DNA from: Paracyclopina nana
Taxonomy: Eukaryota > Arthropoda > Copepoda > Cyclopoida > Cyclopettidae
Assembly: GCA_019096065.1 (NCBI GenBank)
Contig: JAGUCH010000009.1
Coordinates: forward strand, 1,684,001-1,748,000
Direction of reading: 5' to 3'
Length of the DNA stretch: 64,000 nt
Part shown: positions 11,294-22,827 of the stretch, piece by piece
Numbering within the stretch: the stretch's first letter is position 1
How the letters are laid out: the number at the start of each line of letters is the position of its first letter
Position numbers and translations under genes: made by a program
The notes under the pieces: model-generated
What the model saw: the letters and a program-made list of their open reading frames with translations, nothing else
Database searches by the model: none
What the model was told of the DNA's origin: nothing

Positions 11294-13687
11294 GTCCTGG
11301 AAATTCTGAGAGAGATCAATGTAAACAGATTCAAAGTTGGATGTTCTTCGATGATGCCAGATATTTGTATCTACTCTGTACGTGGCACTATAAATACAGT
11401 ACTCCAACGCTTGTATTACACTACAAATGAAAGGCCCGCCAACAATTCACTTGAGAAAAACACTTATAACTTAGTAGGCACCCGCATATTCGAATTTTCT
11501 CCTCCCCCTTGATGTGCAATATATAACTATGAACATGGAGTATTTTGGGGAATGATCCAAACCATTACTATTATTATTATTATACATTTTTGTGATGATG
11601 TGCATAGGTATTCCGTTACTTTTTGCTACTTAATAGAACAACAATACATTGAAGCAAAGCTGTCTTTTTGTCTCCGGATAAAGTGTCGATCGTCTTTTCT
11701 TACATCATGATTGAGTACTTGTCTTGGAAGGCCGCATTTTTTGGCGGCAAGTGCGGCGAAAAGGGCGAAAGTTTCCCCTGCTGCTGGCTTTTTGCTGTTT
11801 TTTCATTCGTAGTATCTGAGAGGATCGCAGCATGCAGGAAAAGTCATAGTTTCTTTGTTGTTGTCATTTTTTATTGCAAAAAGGATCACAATTCAATCTT
11901 GCGGTTTAGAATTTAGATTGAATTCCGTATGGATGTGTTGTGGTACTATTGCCAAAAAAATAGGATCACAGAGGAGCAGCATTGGTTTTTTTTGTTGACA
12001 TCATACCAGAGTTTCCCGAACGTAGACCCATGATGAATGCCTTTGATGCGAATAAGGTGCTGACAAGGACAAAATTGTTCATATACCTCTTATGGCAATA
12101 TTGGAATTCAGACAAGAAGATTTCAGCCTGGCTAATCCTTTGATTTCCTATAATACGCGTGGCTATCAAAGGAAATTCCCCTACAGGGAATTTGGAAACT
12201 TGCTCAGCCACTTCCAATCATATCTTTTCATTACTTTACACTTTACTTCACTATCCCGTTCATGTGCAAAGTTGATTTTCGGAAAGTAAAAAATTGTCAT
12301 AAGGCAACGGAGTTTTGTTATCAAACCGCTTAAGAAGGGCTTCTCAACTAGTTGAACCAGGAATCGACCTAACAAATTTAGGGCAAAATTCAGAAAAACA
12401 TTGAATATTTTCAGCTGTATCGTATAAGTAGTGACTCTGCAATTTTTGAGACAGTTTATGTGAATTTGTGTTTTTTACATATTGATTCTGAAGTAACCAG
12501 TTTGGCACTGAAATTGAAATAAACTTTGAGTGTTTACTTTTCAATAGGCTTAAAATTGACCCGTTTTTTCCTAAGCATTGGCATCAGCAGAAGTTTACTT
12601 TAGTGTTTGTCGCATGACAATTTTTCTCCTTTTCGTCATTAATTCTATTATTATATGTATTAGCAATAGTTTATATTCTTAATCTGGAAAATATGCTGTT
12701 CCTGGCCTGTCACAGTAGTTTCTATTCCTGTACTGTCTCAGTAGATCCTATTCCTGCTCCGTCATGGAGTAGATTCTATTCCGATATTAACAAGGTTTTA
12801 TGATTGAATTACTTAAGCGTAAATCTTGGAATTACCTGTCAAATGACTGGGAGCAATTGAAACTCATGGTGGTGGAACCTGAGCTCCATTCATGATTTTA
12901 CGATTAGGGTGATTTTTTAAAGTCGTAGTTTTGCTCATCATTTTTGTGAAATTGAAAAGACGATGATGAATTTGATGCATTTTTCAATCAAACTCAGAAG
13001 GAGATTACGTTTTTTCATCTCTTGCAAATTTATATTGATTAAGGCAATGAAGGTTGGAAAATCCTTGATAAAAGAAGCTCTCTTCACTTGTGTTTCCAAA
13101 TAAGCATATTTCCTTTATCGACAAAAAGGGCAAATGACATATGTATCCTGATACATGTGTCATTCACAATAGTACTCAGGATTATCTCTGCTAATAAAGG
13201 ATTAAGGTTATTTTTTCACCACCAGCAATCTCAGAATAACGCATTCAAGTACTTTTGGTGAACTTGTGCTCTTATTTTGCTCGCACACCGCATAAAACTA
13301 GATTGAGTCTTTTTAAAAATAAAACAGCTATGCACTATTATTAGGTAAACTCGTTCCAAAAAGGCCAGCAATTCGAATGAAGCTCACACAGAAGAAAAGT
13401 ACTTTGGTGGTGTTCTCTTGGGACACAATTAGCAGGCAACTTAAACGGCAGCATAAAAATCATGTGATGCAATCAAAAATGCCATATAACAAGCATAGGC
13501 ACTTATTTGATGATGATGGAGGCACAATTGTTGCGCTTGAAGTAAAGCCTTTACAGTTTTCAGCAAAAGTTTACTAACTTGGGGAAACGTATGGCAAACT
13601 TTTGCGAGCGCTTGCCGAGCATAGAGAGAGCTTACTCAAATTGGCAAAAATCTAACATGCCAAATTGCAATTTAACCGAGGCTGCGT
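11294..13687. other. Intergenic spacer
   Basis: No supported gene. It contains a dispersed repeat (about 12256-12637) and several unrelated short ORFs. An (ATT)n run lies near 11568-11584. Confidence 0.55.
12256..12637. mobile_element. Dispersed repeat (MITE-like), about 380 bp, copy 1
   Basis: This stretch matches 49013-49395 in inverted orientation over its whole length, with scattered substitutions and small indels. Both copies have imperfect terminal inverted repeats: one end reads GGAAAGTAAAAAATTGTCAT and the other, complemented, GGAGAAAAATTGTCAT. No ORF is conserved. The class is not determined. Confidence 0.75.
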
Positions 13688-14041
13688 TCACACAAAAACT
13701 GATGAGGCGAAAAGGTATTTGAATTTCAAATTGCCATATGAACCAGTCATGAGCCTGAGACCTCCAGAGGGGTGCCTATCAATCACTATTCTTGTGTCGG
13801 ACATATGCTCGTCCGCATAGGCTCTGTGTTCTCGTCGCAGCTGGTAAATGTCCCTTTCGATGGGTAGAAGCAAACGAGTGGCAATCCACTGTCCACACAA
13901 GCAAGTCAAGCCAATCATCAGAGCACTGATGACGCCAAGAAAGGCATAGAGCAGGGCTTTTTCATAGTTCAAAGCTATCGTAATCCACACTGCAAATATT
14001 GGCCGCACGATCACGTCAACGATGAGCTCACCAGAAGGCAT
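13688..14041 (-). CDS. Hypothetical membrane protein, 117 aa
   Basis: I do not recognise this reading frame. It encodes one or two hydrophobic segments (ALLYAFLGVISALMIGLTCL about residues 29-48) followed by a charged region (RDIYQLRREHRAYADEH) and ends at the edge of a MITE-end-like sequence (near 13680). Amino-acid composition looks protein-like rather than random. A donor-like GTGAGC at about 14033 and an acceptor-like TTGCAG near 13989 inside the frame leave open that part is an intron, or that it is one exon of a larger gene. No homology is claimed. Confidence 0.35.
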   Translation of the reverse strand: MPSGELIVDVIVRPIFAVWITIALNYEKALLYAFLGVISALMIGLTCLCGQWIATRLLLPIERDIYQLRREHRAYADEHMSDTRIVIDRHPSGGLRLMTGSYGNLKFKYLFASSVFV

Positions 14042-14460
14042 AATACTTTATATGAGCGTTATGATTCCATCCTTATTATTTTTTCACCACACTTTTTTTT
14101 CTTGGCAACGCTTCAACAGCTCGAAGGCGAATTTGCTTTCGTTTCTTCTTTTACTGTATGTGCTTTTCAAGGTAACGAAATTGCTGAGGTTTTGTGACCT
14201 CCATGCGCTCAAGATCCGCTCAAAAGATAAAGTGATGTTCATCTGCACAATCACCTTTTTAAAAAGCCTTATACGTATATGGGCAAAAAGGCAAAATTTC
14301 TCAAGATTGAGTTGACTTTCAAAAACCATGATGAATTTATGCACTAGGTGCACAGGGCCTAATTTAAGTAATTGAAGGCAAGTATTTTAACAAATAATCC
14401 ATTTATTCCTCATGTTAATTGACAAGTATAAAATATATATCGCCATAATTCCTCTTATTA

Positions 14461-16966
14461 TCACAGGCTCTTTTTAGTCAGCGATCTCATTTGCTCTTGG
14501 CAAAGTTCGATTTTATCACTTATTTCTCGCGTATCCATGATCAACTTTGCCTTCTTCTCCACAAAAGCCTCAAACTCCTCTTGTTCACTTTGGTTAAAAT
14601 ACTTTTTCAGGAAGGTGCCAACGACAAGCGAGCGCTTGGTCGTGTTTTCCTCCAGCTGTTTCGCCTCAAATAGCTGACTTTGGAGCTTCTCCCTTTTGGA
14701 GGACAAATTTGCTATAGCATCCTGGTCATCTGTGGAACTCAACGCGTTCTCAATGCGAGCCAATCTTCCGGAAAGGCAGACAAGCAAGCTGGTGATTTTG
14801 TCCAAGTCTTCAATGTACAGCTTGAATTTGGATATTTCTCTTGGAGTTGCACGAGTCTCCACCAAACTCAAAATGCCTTGGCCAATCGAGTCATTTGCAC
14901 GAACGGAGTCTTCAATGGAGATTTTCTGACAATTCAAGTCTATTAATTTCAGCTCAACCTGCTTTGCCAGGGATTCCTTAAATATCAAATCAAAATTAAA
15001 ACTGAACTATGAAAATTGTAGATGGTCTCACATTTTCAGAGGTCTTGTGGCTCCAAATCAGCAAATCTGGCGTTTGACTCGTTGATCCTGAATAAGGGTG
15101 AAAAAAATGATAAGGTCTTCGTATTTTTGAATTTTTTCGGTATTTGTACCTGAATCAGATTGGTAATACTTGGTGGGGTCCACGGAGAGCTCAGAGAGCT
15201 TTTCAGGCAGAAATGATCCCTTTTGCGAACGGCTCAAGTCCTTGCTGTTCAGCTTGAAATCATTGATCCACTGATTTGTCGAATTTTGATACGGTGGGGA
15301 TGGATCCGGATCCGGAGCCTTGGGCTTGAATTTCACGTTTCTTTCAATGTGCACTGCAGATTCCGGAGGCAATTTCCTGCTCTGTAAATGAGGCAGCTTT
15401 GGCGGTCTTGGAGGTGGTTCCATTGCCTCTCTGCTTACTGAGGTGACACGACAGAGCTTGGAATTCAATGAGTCATGATTTGTTGGCCTGCCACAGCTGC
15501 TGAAATAGTTGCAGAGTGGACAGTTGATTATTAAGTTGCTTTGTCAATAACCTGAGCTAGCATGCGCGTCTTATCTTTGAAATATTGCTCGAGCAGCTTT
15601 AAATCACGTTTCATGTACGCAGTACACCTTACCAGATTTCCAAGCCATGATTAACTGAGGTTGACAGTTTCAAGTTCGATTTTTGGGTTGACTTCTTCCT
15701 TTTATCAGCTAGAAAGCTAGTCGCGGTACATGAGTGGCCTAGACTAGTGAACAGATTGCCCAAAAACTTTACAACAACACGACTACTCTCTCAGTGCGTT
15801 CAACGCGTAGAAATACTAGCTTTAAATGTTAGCAAGTATATATAGTAGGCCTGCATATTATGTGTATACTATACATGCACGCATTCCAGACAAACCGGAA
15901 TGGGGAAAAGGCAATTTTAGCCCATAAGCAATGCTGTAATTCTAGTAAAACATTTTTTTCTGATGACGCAGCATGATTTTTGACAATTTGCATAAAGTAA
16001 TTAAAAATGTCAAGCATAGAGTGCAAATTAGTTGCACACATATTTTGGCCTGAATCCAAGTTTTTTTACACAACAGATGCTCATTTTCTGTGTAAGTAAG
16101 GATGTACTCACAGTGGGTGAATATTTGCGTAATTCGGTTCACAGTCAAATCTTGAGGTCACCACATTTCGGTGTGCGTAGGATTGTCTACTGACTATCTG
16201 ATGGTTGTACGCAGTCACCATTTTTTTGACTGGCGCAGCAGGCCTGCGTGAGTAAAACTGAGCTGCATAGTCTGCCAATTCTCGATTGCCACTTGGATGG
16301 TGGTCAAAGTTCTCCGGAATGTGTCGCAGCCTGATGTAGCTGCATCTGGATGAGGATCTGCTCGAAATATCGCAATGATTTTGCCACGTGTTGCTGCTTG
16401 ACAGGGTTGACGCACTCCTTCTTAGAGGCCTGAATTTAAAAATGAGAATGGTAAACAGGATCGGAAGAATTTTAAAAGTTCCGCGCAACCTTGACTTTCG
16501 GAACATTTCGCGTGCACTCACGCAACCTTAGCTGCATTTTTTACCTTCTCCTTTGCATCTGCGAGATGGGCAGTCCGATTTCGTGGAAGTTGCTCCATTT
16601 TTGGTAATTATTGTTTTCAGCAGGCTGACAGGGCATGGTAGTAGGGTTTGGTGCAGTCCTTTCAACATCGTCTTTTGTTTTGTATTCGATTTGGTAATAG
16701 GTTGCGTATCCTTTGTCACACTTGATGTTGAAACTTTTGCTCCGCTCCACAGCGACCTTGTGCTGCTGCCGATCACCATTATTGGGCCTGACTAATGAAG
16801 GCAGTGGTGGGCATTGCTCTTTTGTTTCGACTTTTAATTCACTTCTATTGTTGGAATGGTTCCAATATTTGAATTTTTTCAGGAAATTCTGAATATTGTC
16901 CTGCAACGAGTCCCTCCTCCTCGGTTTCCAGTCTTTGTCAATGGACCTAGAACAGAAAAAAAGCAT
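14461..16966 (-). CDS. shrm: Shroom, ROCK-binding cytoskeletal protein, about 553 aa
   Basis: Shroom binds Rho kinase through its C-terminal ASD2 coiled coil and recruits it to apical junctions to drive actomyosin contraction. Exons are 16966-16545, 16429-16112, 15499-15150, 15087-15032 and 14976-14461, all with GT-AG limits and matching phase. The last exon is a clear ASD2 domain. It holds the family signatures DDLDKITSLLVCLSGRLARIENAL (quoted in part: LVCLSGRLARIENAL) and FEAFVEKKAKLIMDTREISDKI. Exon 3 has a Pro-rich patch (EPPPRPPKLP). I see no PDZ or ASD1 domain, which fits short arthropod isoforms. The 5' end is uncertain: exon 1 can start with the ATG at 16966, or use an acceptor near 16949 with an upstream exon. 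Such an exon near 17000-17150 would overlap the poly(A) region of CLIC, which makes the downstream start more likely. Confidence 0.85.
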
Positions 16967-17126
16967 GATTTTGTATCTGGCTCTGTGTCGTTGTTTTCGG
17001 TGCTAAAGAACTCGTTTTTTCAATGGATGGCTGATGCTTGAAACCCACGTGTGTGTGTAGTACTAAAGCACTTTTTGGCACATGACACGAACAATGGTAC
17101 ACGCTACACAGTCGAGTCAACGAAGC

Positions 17127-17132
17127 TTTATT
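17127..17132 (-). terminator. CLIC poly(A) signal AATAAA
   Basis: An AATAAA hexamer on the minus strand, 34 bases past the CLIC stop codon. Confidence 0.65.
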
Positions 17133-17166
17133 TCTGCTGAATTTCAGTGACAATTCATAAGATTAA

Positions 17167-18059
17167 TTATTGGGCAGCCACCGAGGGAACTGTGGTCGTG
17201 TAGGTGGGCATTTCGAGCTCTTCCCTGCTCTTCATCTTTGAAAAGCCACTCAGCTGCTGCTGCATCTTATACATGTGAATGATGTCCTAAAATTAGGGAA
17301 ATCCTCATTTTCATTATAATACTACTACCATCATGTGAATTTCAGCATCACCTGGTCAGCAGGGCAGGATTGAGTGAAAGCATCCAATTGGTACATTTCC
17401 CTGATGTACTTCCACAAGTGAGTCATACTGTCAGGAATATCGAAATCGAGGAAAAACTTGCCAGCCACACGAATATGCTGCAATTTGGGCATGAGCTCGC
17501 AGTCGAAGCAGCAGAGAGTGTCCCCTGTCAAAAATCGAGTTCCCTTTGAGGCCAGCGTGTCGTTAAGCCGTTGCAGCAACGTAATCACGGATTTTTTCGA
17601 TGCCTCGTCACGTTTCACGAGCATAAGCTATGATGACGACGATGATGCAAATAATGTGTCTATCTTCAAATAAGCATTATTTGGTAATGATACCTTGAAT
17701 TTATTGTAGAGATTTTCCAGTCGTCTGGCCACTTCGACATCCGCCACGAAAAGGTTGTGCCCACCCGGAACGGATTTCATGATGTGCCTTTCGATTTTCT
17801 CGTTCTCCAGCACCGCTATGCCATTGTCGATCAGAATTGGAGGCTGGGCAGCCTCGAAATTGCTGCGGAAGTCCGGCGGCGGCCTCTTCATGTCCACAGT
17901 GGTGATTTTCAGCGAAATCGTCTTGAGCTCCGCGAGCAAGTACAAATCCATGAAATATTCCTGGCCAAAGATGCATGCCCCCTTTCGTCGCCCATCGATG
18001 GTGGAAGCCTTGATGATGAGCTCAATTTCAGGGATGGCTGAATTGTTGTTCTCGGCCAT
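17167..18059 (-). CDS. Clic: Chloride intracellular channel / EXC-4 type GST-fold protein, 253 aa
   Basis: CLIC proteins are GST-fold proteins that occur soluble or membrane-associated. In invertebrates they act in tubulogenesis and membrane trafficking. Three exons join in phase 0: 18059-17694, 17627-17352 and 17286-17167. Strong family signatures include GQEYFMDLYLLAELKTIS, PPDFRSNFEAAQPPILIDNG and LENEKIERHIMKSVPGGHN in the thioredoxin half, then TRFLTGDTLCCFDCELMP and LQHIRVAGKFF in the helical half. YQLDAFTQSCPADQ sits near the end. Length equals that of arthropod CLICs, and the C-terminal tail is Thr-rich as in flies. The vertebrate redox Cys position is not conserved in the FGQEYFMD segment, as in other invertebrates. 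A poly(A) signal on this strand lies at 17127-17132. Shroom follows on the same strand about 200 bases downstream. Confidence 0.95.
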
Positions 18060-19302
18060 GATTGCTTTTGCTGTTGTAGTGCGAAAACTCCCAAAGTTCC
18101 GGCCAGCAGCAACACTGATGAATACAATGCTGTGACTGCGCGAGTAGCAGTAATTCTATGTTTGTTCACGTAATCTGCCTTATCGAACAATTACACACAG
18201 TGTGGCCTAAGGATTGCCTCGTTTTTTAAGTGGGCTAGGATCCTCGAGGGCCCGTTGGATTTTCTTCGAAGAGAATGCTTCTTCGCATATTTGCACTATT
18301 TGCCCACTCATCAAAAAGTGTGACCATAAATACACACTACACAGCTTTTTCTCCTGCTGGACTCGAATTTCATGCAGGAGCACCAGCTAACGTTTTGAGG
18401 ATTTTAACACAACAATTAAAGGGTCCATCTCACGTTTCCGTTTAGAGTAATCAGTTTTTTATGCTCACTTTACACCGCAGTTGCTGCTATGCGTGCGATC
18501 AGCATATGCAATTAATCTGATGGAAAAATGAAATCTCACCAGCAGCAGCAGCAGCAGCAGGGATTTGCATTCATTGTAGGCAGAGTGGATGGCAAAACTG
18601 CTGTTTTGCTTATTTATGCAGAAACCGCACGTACGCTGAATATAATGCAATATGACGTGTGCCGTCTCTCTAATTTTCTCTCCCTTCCTCCAAGATTATC
18701 TGCATACAGACTGTCCCACTATTTTTGCAGCAACAATATTTCAGATGAACCGAGCCTACTGCGTATGAATATTTAGGCATGTAATTAATTATGCACTCGG
18801 CTAGATGTACGCGAGTCCATTTTACTGCAAAAATTGTGGGGCAGGCTGTATATATGCTACATGGCATACGGACTCTGCATGAATTTAGCATTTTTCACGA
18901 GTTTCCATAAAGCGGACTTTTATCTGTTTGCTTTGCTCAAACAAGATGAATTGCTGCAATTTGTATCGATATGCATTACAAAATAATTCGTTTGATTCAA
19001 GGACAAAAGTACCTAATATAGGGATGAAGAACATAATCTACTCTTTGAAAAAGCCTCGCCCACGCTCAAAGCCAGATATATTTTGCTAGCATGAAAATAA
19101 GTGGCAGTTTTGGCCCCTCAACGTCTCGGTTTTTTCTGCTCCTCCTCTCGCAGCAAATGGAACATTTGAATTGGGATGAGCTCAGCACATTTTTAATTGG
19201 CAAATACAGTACGCCACGCGAACAAAATATCTAGTTCTTTTTTTGATGAGCTGAACAATTAATTAGGGGCAAAATATGATCAGTCTTCAGCCAGAGCTCA
19301 AG
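18060..19302. other. Intergenic spacer with CAG microsatellite
   Basis: Divergent spacer between CLIC (-) and the small secreted peptide gene (+). A (CAG)n run of seven units lies at about 18540-18560. The short ORFs across it do not look coding. Confidence 0.6.
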
Positions 19303-19482
19303 ATGAGTGCCAATTTTTATTTGAGCCTGCTGCTCCAAGTCGTTGCTCTTCTTGCCGCCATTTTGGGCGGAATTTGCGAGGGGAAATACCCGAAAGGGTG
19401 CAAAAACTGCGAGGCTGTCCTTTTTGACTACTGCTGCTCAACTTCTTGGAATGGAATTTGCTGCGAATTCCCGAAGACATGA
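19303..19482 (+). CDS. Small secreted Cys-rich protein, 59 aa
   Basis: A single-exon frame encodes a signal peptide (FYLSLLLQVVALLAAILGG, likely cut near residue 24-27) and a mature domain of about 33 residues with six Cys in the order CxxC, CC, CC. The spacing is C-x2-C-x7-CC-x7-CC. Six closely spaced Cys after a signal peptide suggest a disulfide-stabilised secreted peptide, such as a knottin-like factor or hormone. I recognise no family. An in-frame ATG at 19276 would add nine residues. A GT donor just after the stop (about 19487) and an AG at about 19541 may mark a 3' UTR intron. Confidence 0.6.
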   Translation: MSANFYLSLLLQVVALLAAILGGICEGKYPKGCKNCEAVLFDYCCSTSWNGICCEFPKT

Positions 19483-20690
19483 TGAGGTAATATCATTTCC
19501 TGCCACTAATTCTTATCATGGGAAAACGTTTTTTTTCCAGGATCAAGGGTAAATCATCATCAGGCGAATTTCGCATCATTTGAATTTAAGACACGTTAAT
19601 TACTCATCACTCTTTTTTCCTTCGCGATATTATGCATACCATAACTATTTCATAATAAAACAGCAATTTCAAGAGGCTGCTCCACCAGATATTCATTTTA
19701 ACACATGTTGCTTCCAATGTAAACCGTGTAGTTATGCAGCTAATTAGGTACAGTCAGCTAGTGCAACAGGTTTTTGACAGCTTTCCTACATATAGTAGTT
19801 GTGATAAAGCAAATGGAATATTACATCGGCTAAGAAGGCAGGAAATACTCAAGCTGACCCTCGACTGCTGCCATAGAGGTGCAGAATGTGTTATAAGTCA
19901 CACGACCTTGGTACACTAACAATGCGCGAGTCCTTTTTAATGATGCCTGCTGTAGACTATAATAAAATGCTTCTCACACCTTGAGCAGCCCGAACTGCGC
20001 GAAACACTCTTAATTATTGGGCGTAAGCTACTAAAGTAGAACAAGAAGCTTAAAATGTGGAAATAGCACCATAAGGAAAAAACGAGCTTGATTTATCCGC
20101 ATGACATTTGGAAACGACGCACTGCATGAAATCGTGTGTTCCTACGTGCTTATGATAATAATAGCATTAATTTCTTACCATGTGGCTCTCGCTGGCTGCT
20201 GCTGATTTGGTCGGAGTTTGGACAGAAAAGATGCACTTCTTCGAGGCTTACTGTTAACAGCATGATTAGTGCAGCTCATGCTTTTAACTTGAACTGATTG
20301 CAAAAGTGGTCGAGAGTTGACTGGCGAAAGATTCAATGTGGCCCAAGTGTGTGTGTAAAGCAGCAACCAATGCCATCATGCGATGCGCATTCCTAACTTG
20401 CGCAACCCAAGCTGATGAGTTACGATGCAAAAGCGTGACGGGATCGCGCACACTTTCAGCCCCACAGGCCTTATGCTCAAGATAAGTCACTTGCCTGGTC
20501 ATGACACTCGAATAACGAGGCTGAAAACTCGCTTAATGGTCATTCACACAAAATATAGGCAAATTTAGACTTTTTTCAAATTCAGGTTTGAGCTAATTTC
20601 CTGACAATTTAAGCGCATGATTTCGAATTTAGGTGATTCTCTTGCTAGCTTGGTGCTTAATCACTGAAAAGGGCTATATTCTGATGTTCA
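19483..20690. other. Intergenic spacer
   Basis: No supported gene or repeat was seen between the small secreted peptide gene and the TTLL gene end. Confidence 0.55.
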
Positions 20691-22827
20691 TCACAAATGT
20701 GCACCTATGCTACATAGCTTTTTGAGCTTTTTGATGCCTCGCGAACGATTGGGGCCGCCATAGTGATGCTCCCAAGCATCCAGTAACTTGTCGTAGTAGG
20801 GAATGCCAGTGCAGAAATATTGGAAGTAGGTGTGCGAATTTTGCGAGGGGAACAGCCTTTTGAAGCGTTTGCACTGCGCGAGCTCCTCCTCGGCCTTGAT
20901 CAACGCGCGTACATCCGTGGGGGTGAGCTCCTCCAGGATGGGCTTCAAGTAAGTGTCTCTGGCAGTGACATTCTCCTTGAATTTTTTCTGCAACTGCTTC
21001 AAGTTGTCCTCCTCAATGTTGACTCGCGAGTAGATTTTGGCCTGGTAGCAGACAGGATGCTTCAAGGTATCTCCATCAGTCCCGTATTCTTTGCCTAGGT
21101 TGAACTTGTCGCAGATGAATTGCCTATGGTTGGGGGACGGCGCGACGCTTTTCGGTATGTGGAAACCGACAATTTTCAGCACTTCAGCCAGCATTGGCCG
21201 ATTGACAGCTTTGTCCAGGATGGCACTCTGCAGCTGAGGCCTACCGTTCACCTCCAGCATATGGACCTTGAGATCATTGTCAATCATCATGTCATAGCCT
21301 ATGTATATGCTAAGCTTGATTTAAAATGTAGTGGCATGGCATGTACTCATCGTACCTAGGAGCTTGTACGAGTTGTACGTTGATAAATCTGCAATCTCAC
21401 GGAAATCTTGTCGCATTTCTGGCAAAGCTACCAAGATCGACTTCACCACAACATCCTCGATTTGGCGGTGAATACTTTCCAACGATGACTCGTCGTAGCC
21501 TCGCTCCCTCAAGTGGTTCCACAAAACTTGGAGCCTCCACTTGAGCACAAAAAATGCTTGAAGAACCATATTTAGAATGTACAAATGATAGTATGCCTAC
21601 CTTGTGACCTGCACAGGATCCGGGCTCGTAGTTGTGGATGAACTTTTCGGTATTTCGCCTATTCACGTCATAGTTTGTGACATGAATGCACGCGTCAGAA
21701 ATGGACTCGGGGTCTTCAGTATACAACTCCGTGGCAATCCGGACGAGTCCATCGTTGTACATGTAAATCTTCAGTGGCTCTAAGCTTGTCAACAAGACAT
21801 AAATTCGAATGTCAAACTACAATTGAAATTCAGATTCATATGACCAAAAATACTATCATTGGCACTCAATATACCTTCAGGCCATAAATTAAAAGCGGAT
21901 TTCGAATGTATCGTTGAACACAGCACAATTTATCAGGGTCGATTGTTTGCTGCCCATTTATGACATGAATGCCATGACCGTTGTTCTGGTTTGGTGGCTT
22001 CACTATCCATAAATCGTTTTCCGGATCCTCACTGAAGAAAAGAATCAGATGAGCATGAGCACTTTTTGCTAAATATAATGTATACTATTCACTCACCTAG
22101 CCTTCATCGCTTTTTGTAGAGCTGCCATGTCTTCCGGAATGACATAGGTAAGTGGATGAAATCCAAATTCTGCGATGCCATACAATTTCTGCATCTTGGA
22201 GAAATGCTTGCCAAGCAGATCCTTCCGACTGATTTGTCGCATTTTGGGGAATTGGCTCAGCTTCACTCCGGGATGCAGATAAGTGAACTTTTTGGCATCA
22301 TCAGATCTCTGCTCGAATGGGTGGCCAATCACCAAAGATTGGCGCTTGCTCCTAACCTATAAAATTATTAATTTATTATTTCCAATTCAAATAGCTTTAA
22401 AGTGGCTCTTTTGGTCAATTAATGGCTCTTAACGTTGGTAAACGGGAAGCATAGCTGTAAATGTCAACAAAGCGTTTATTCACACTACCTGTTTACGTCC
22501 CAAGCCGCTAATTTGGGAATGGGTCATCTCAAGGCAGTTGTTGGTCACTTCCCAATCAGCCACAGATCCTTTTGCTTCACTCACTGCACACTCATCGATC
22601 CATCTGGACATTGCCAGAGTGAATCGCCAAAGTTGGTCTTGGTCCCAATTCTCTTCATCCCAATATTGAGGGCCAAGAGCTACCTCACCAGTGAAACCAC
22701 CATTCGGCACATAATTAATGTAGGGTGGCACCCCGATAAACATGCTCTTTCTGAGAGCTGGCTCAGTACAAACCACGTGCTCATCATTGTCTCCCCTTGT
22801 CTCACTGCTCATGACCACAACAATCAA
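20691..22827 (-). CDS. Tubulin polyglutamylase, TTLL4-like, about 587 aa
   Basis: TTLL enzymes are ATP-grasp ligases that add glutamate (or Tyr/Gly) to tubulin tails and, for TTLL4, also to other acidic proteins. Six exons join in phase: 22827-22489, 22356-22097, 22031-21875, 21816-21601, 21539-21356 and 21298-20691. Core motifs are in order: KMRQISRKDLLGKHFSKMQ, DLWIVKPPNQNNGHGIHVI (ATP-binding Lys near residue 211), VQRYIRNPLLI, FDIRIYVLLTS, LKIYMYNDGLVRIA, HVTNYDVN and YDMMIDNDLKVHMLEVNGRP (catalytic Glu/Asn at about residues 401-403). The glycine-rich loop matches TTLL4 better than TTL. The last 190 residues form a Lys-rich helical tail. A second possible start is the Met five codons downstream (22812). 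Catalytic residues look intact. Assignment to subfamily 4 rather than 5 is likely but not proved. Confidence 0.9.
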
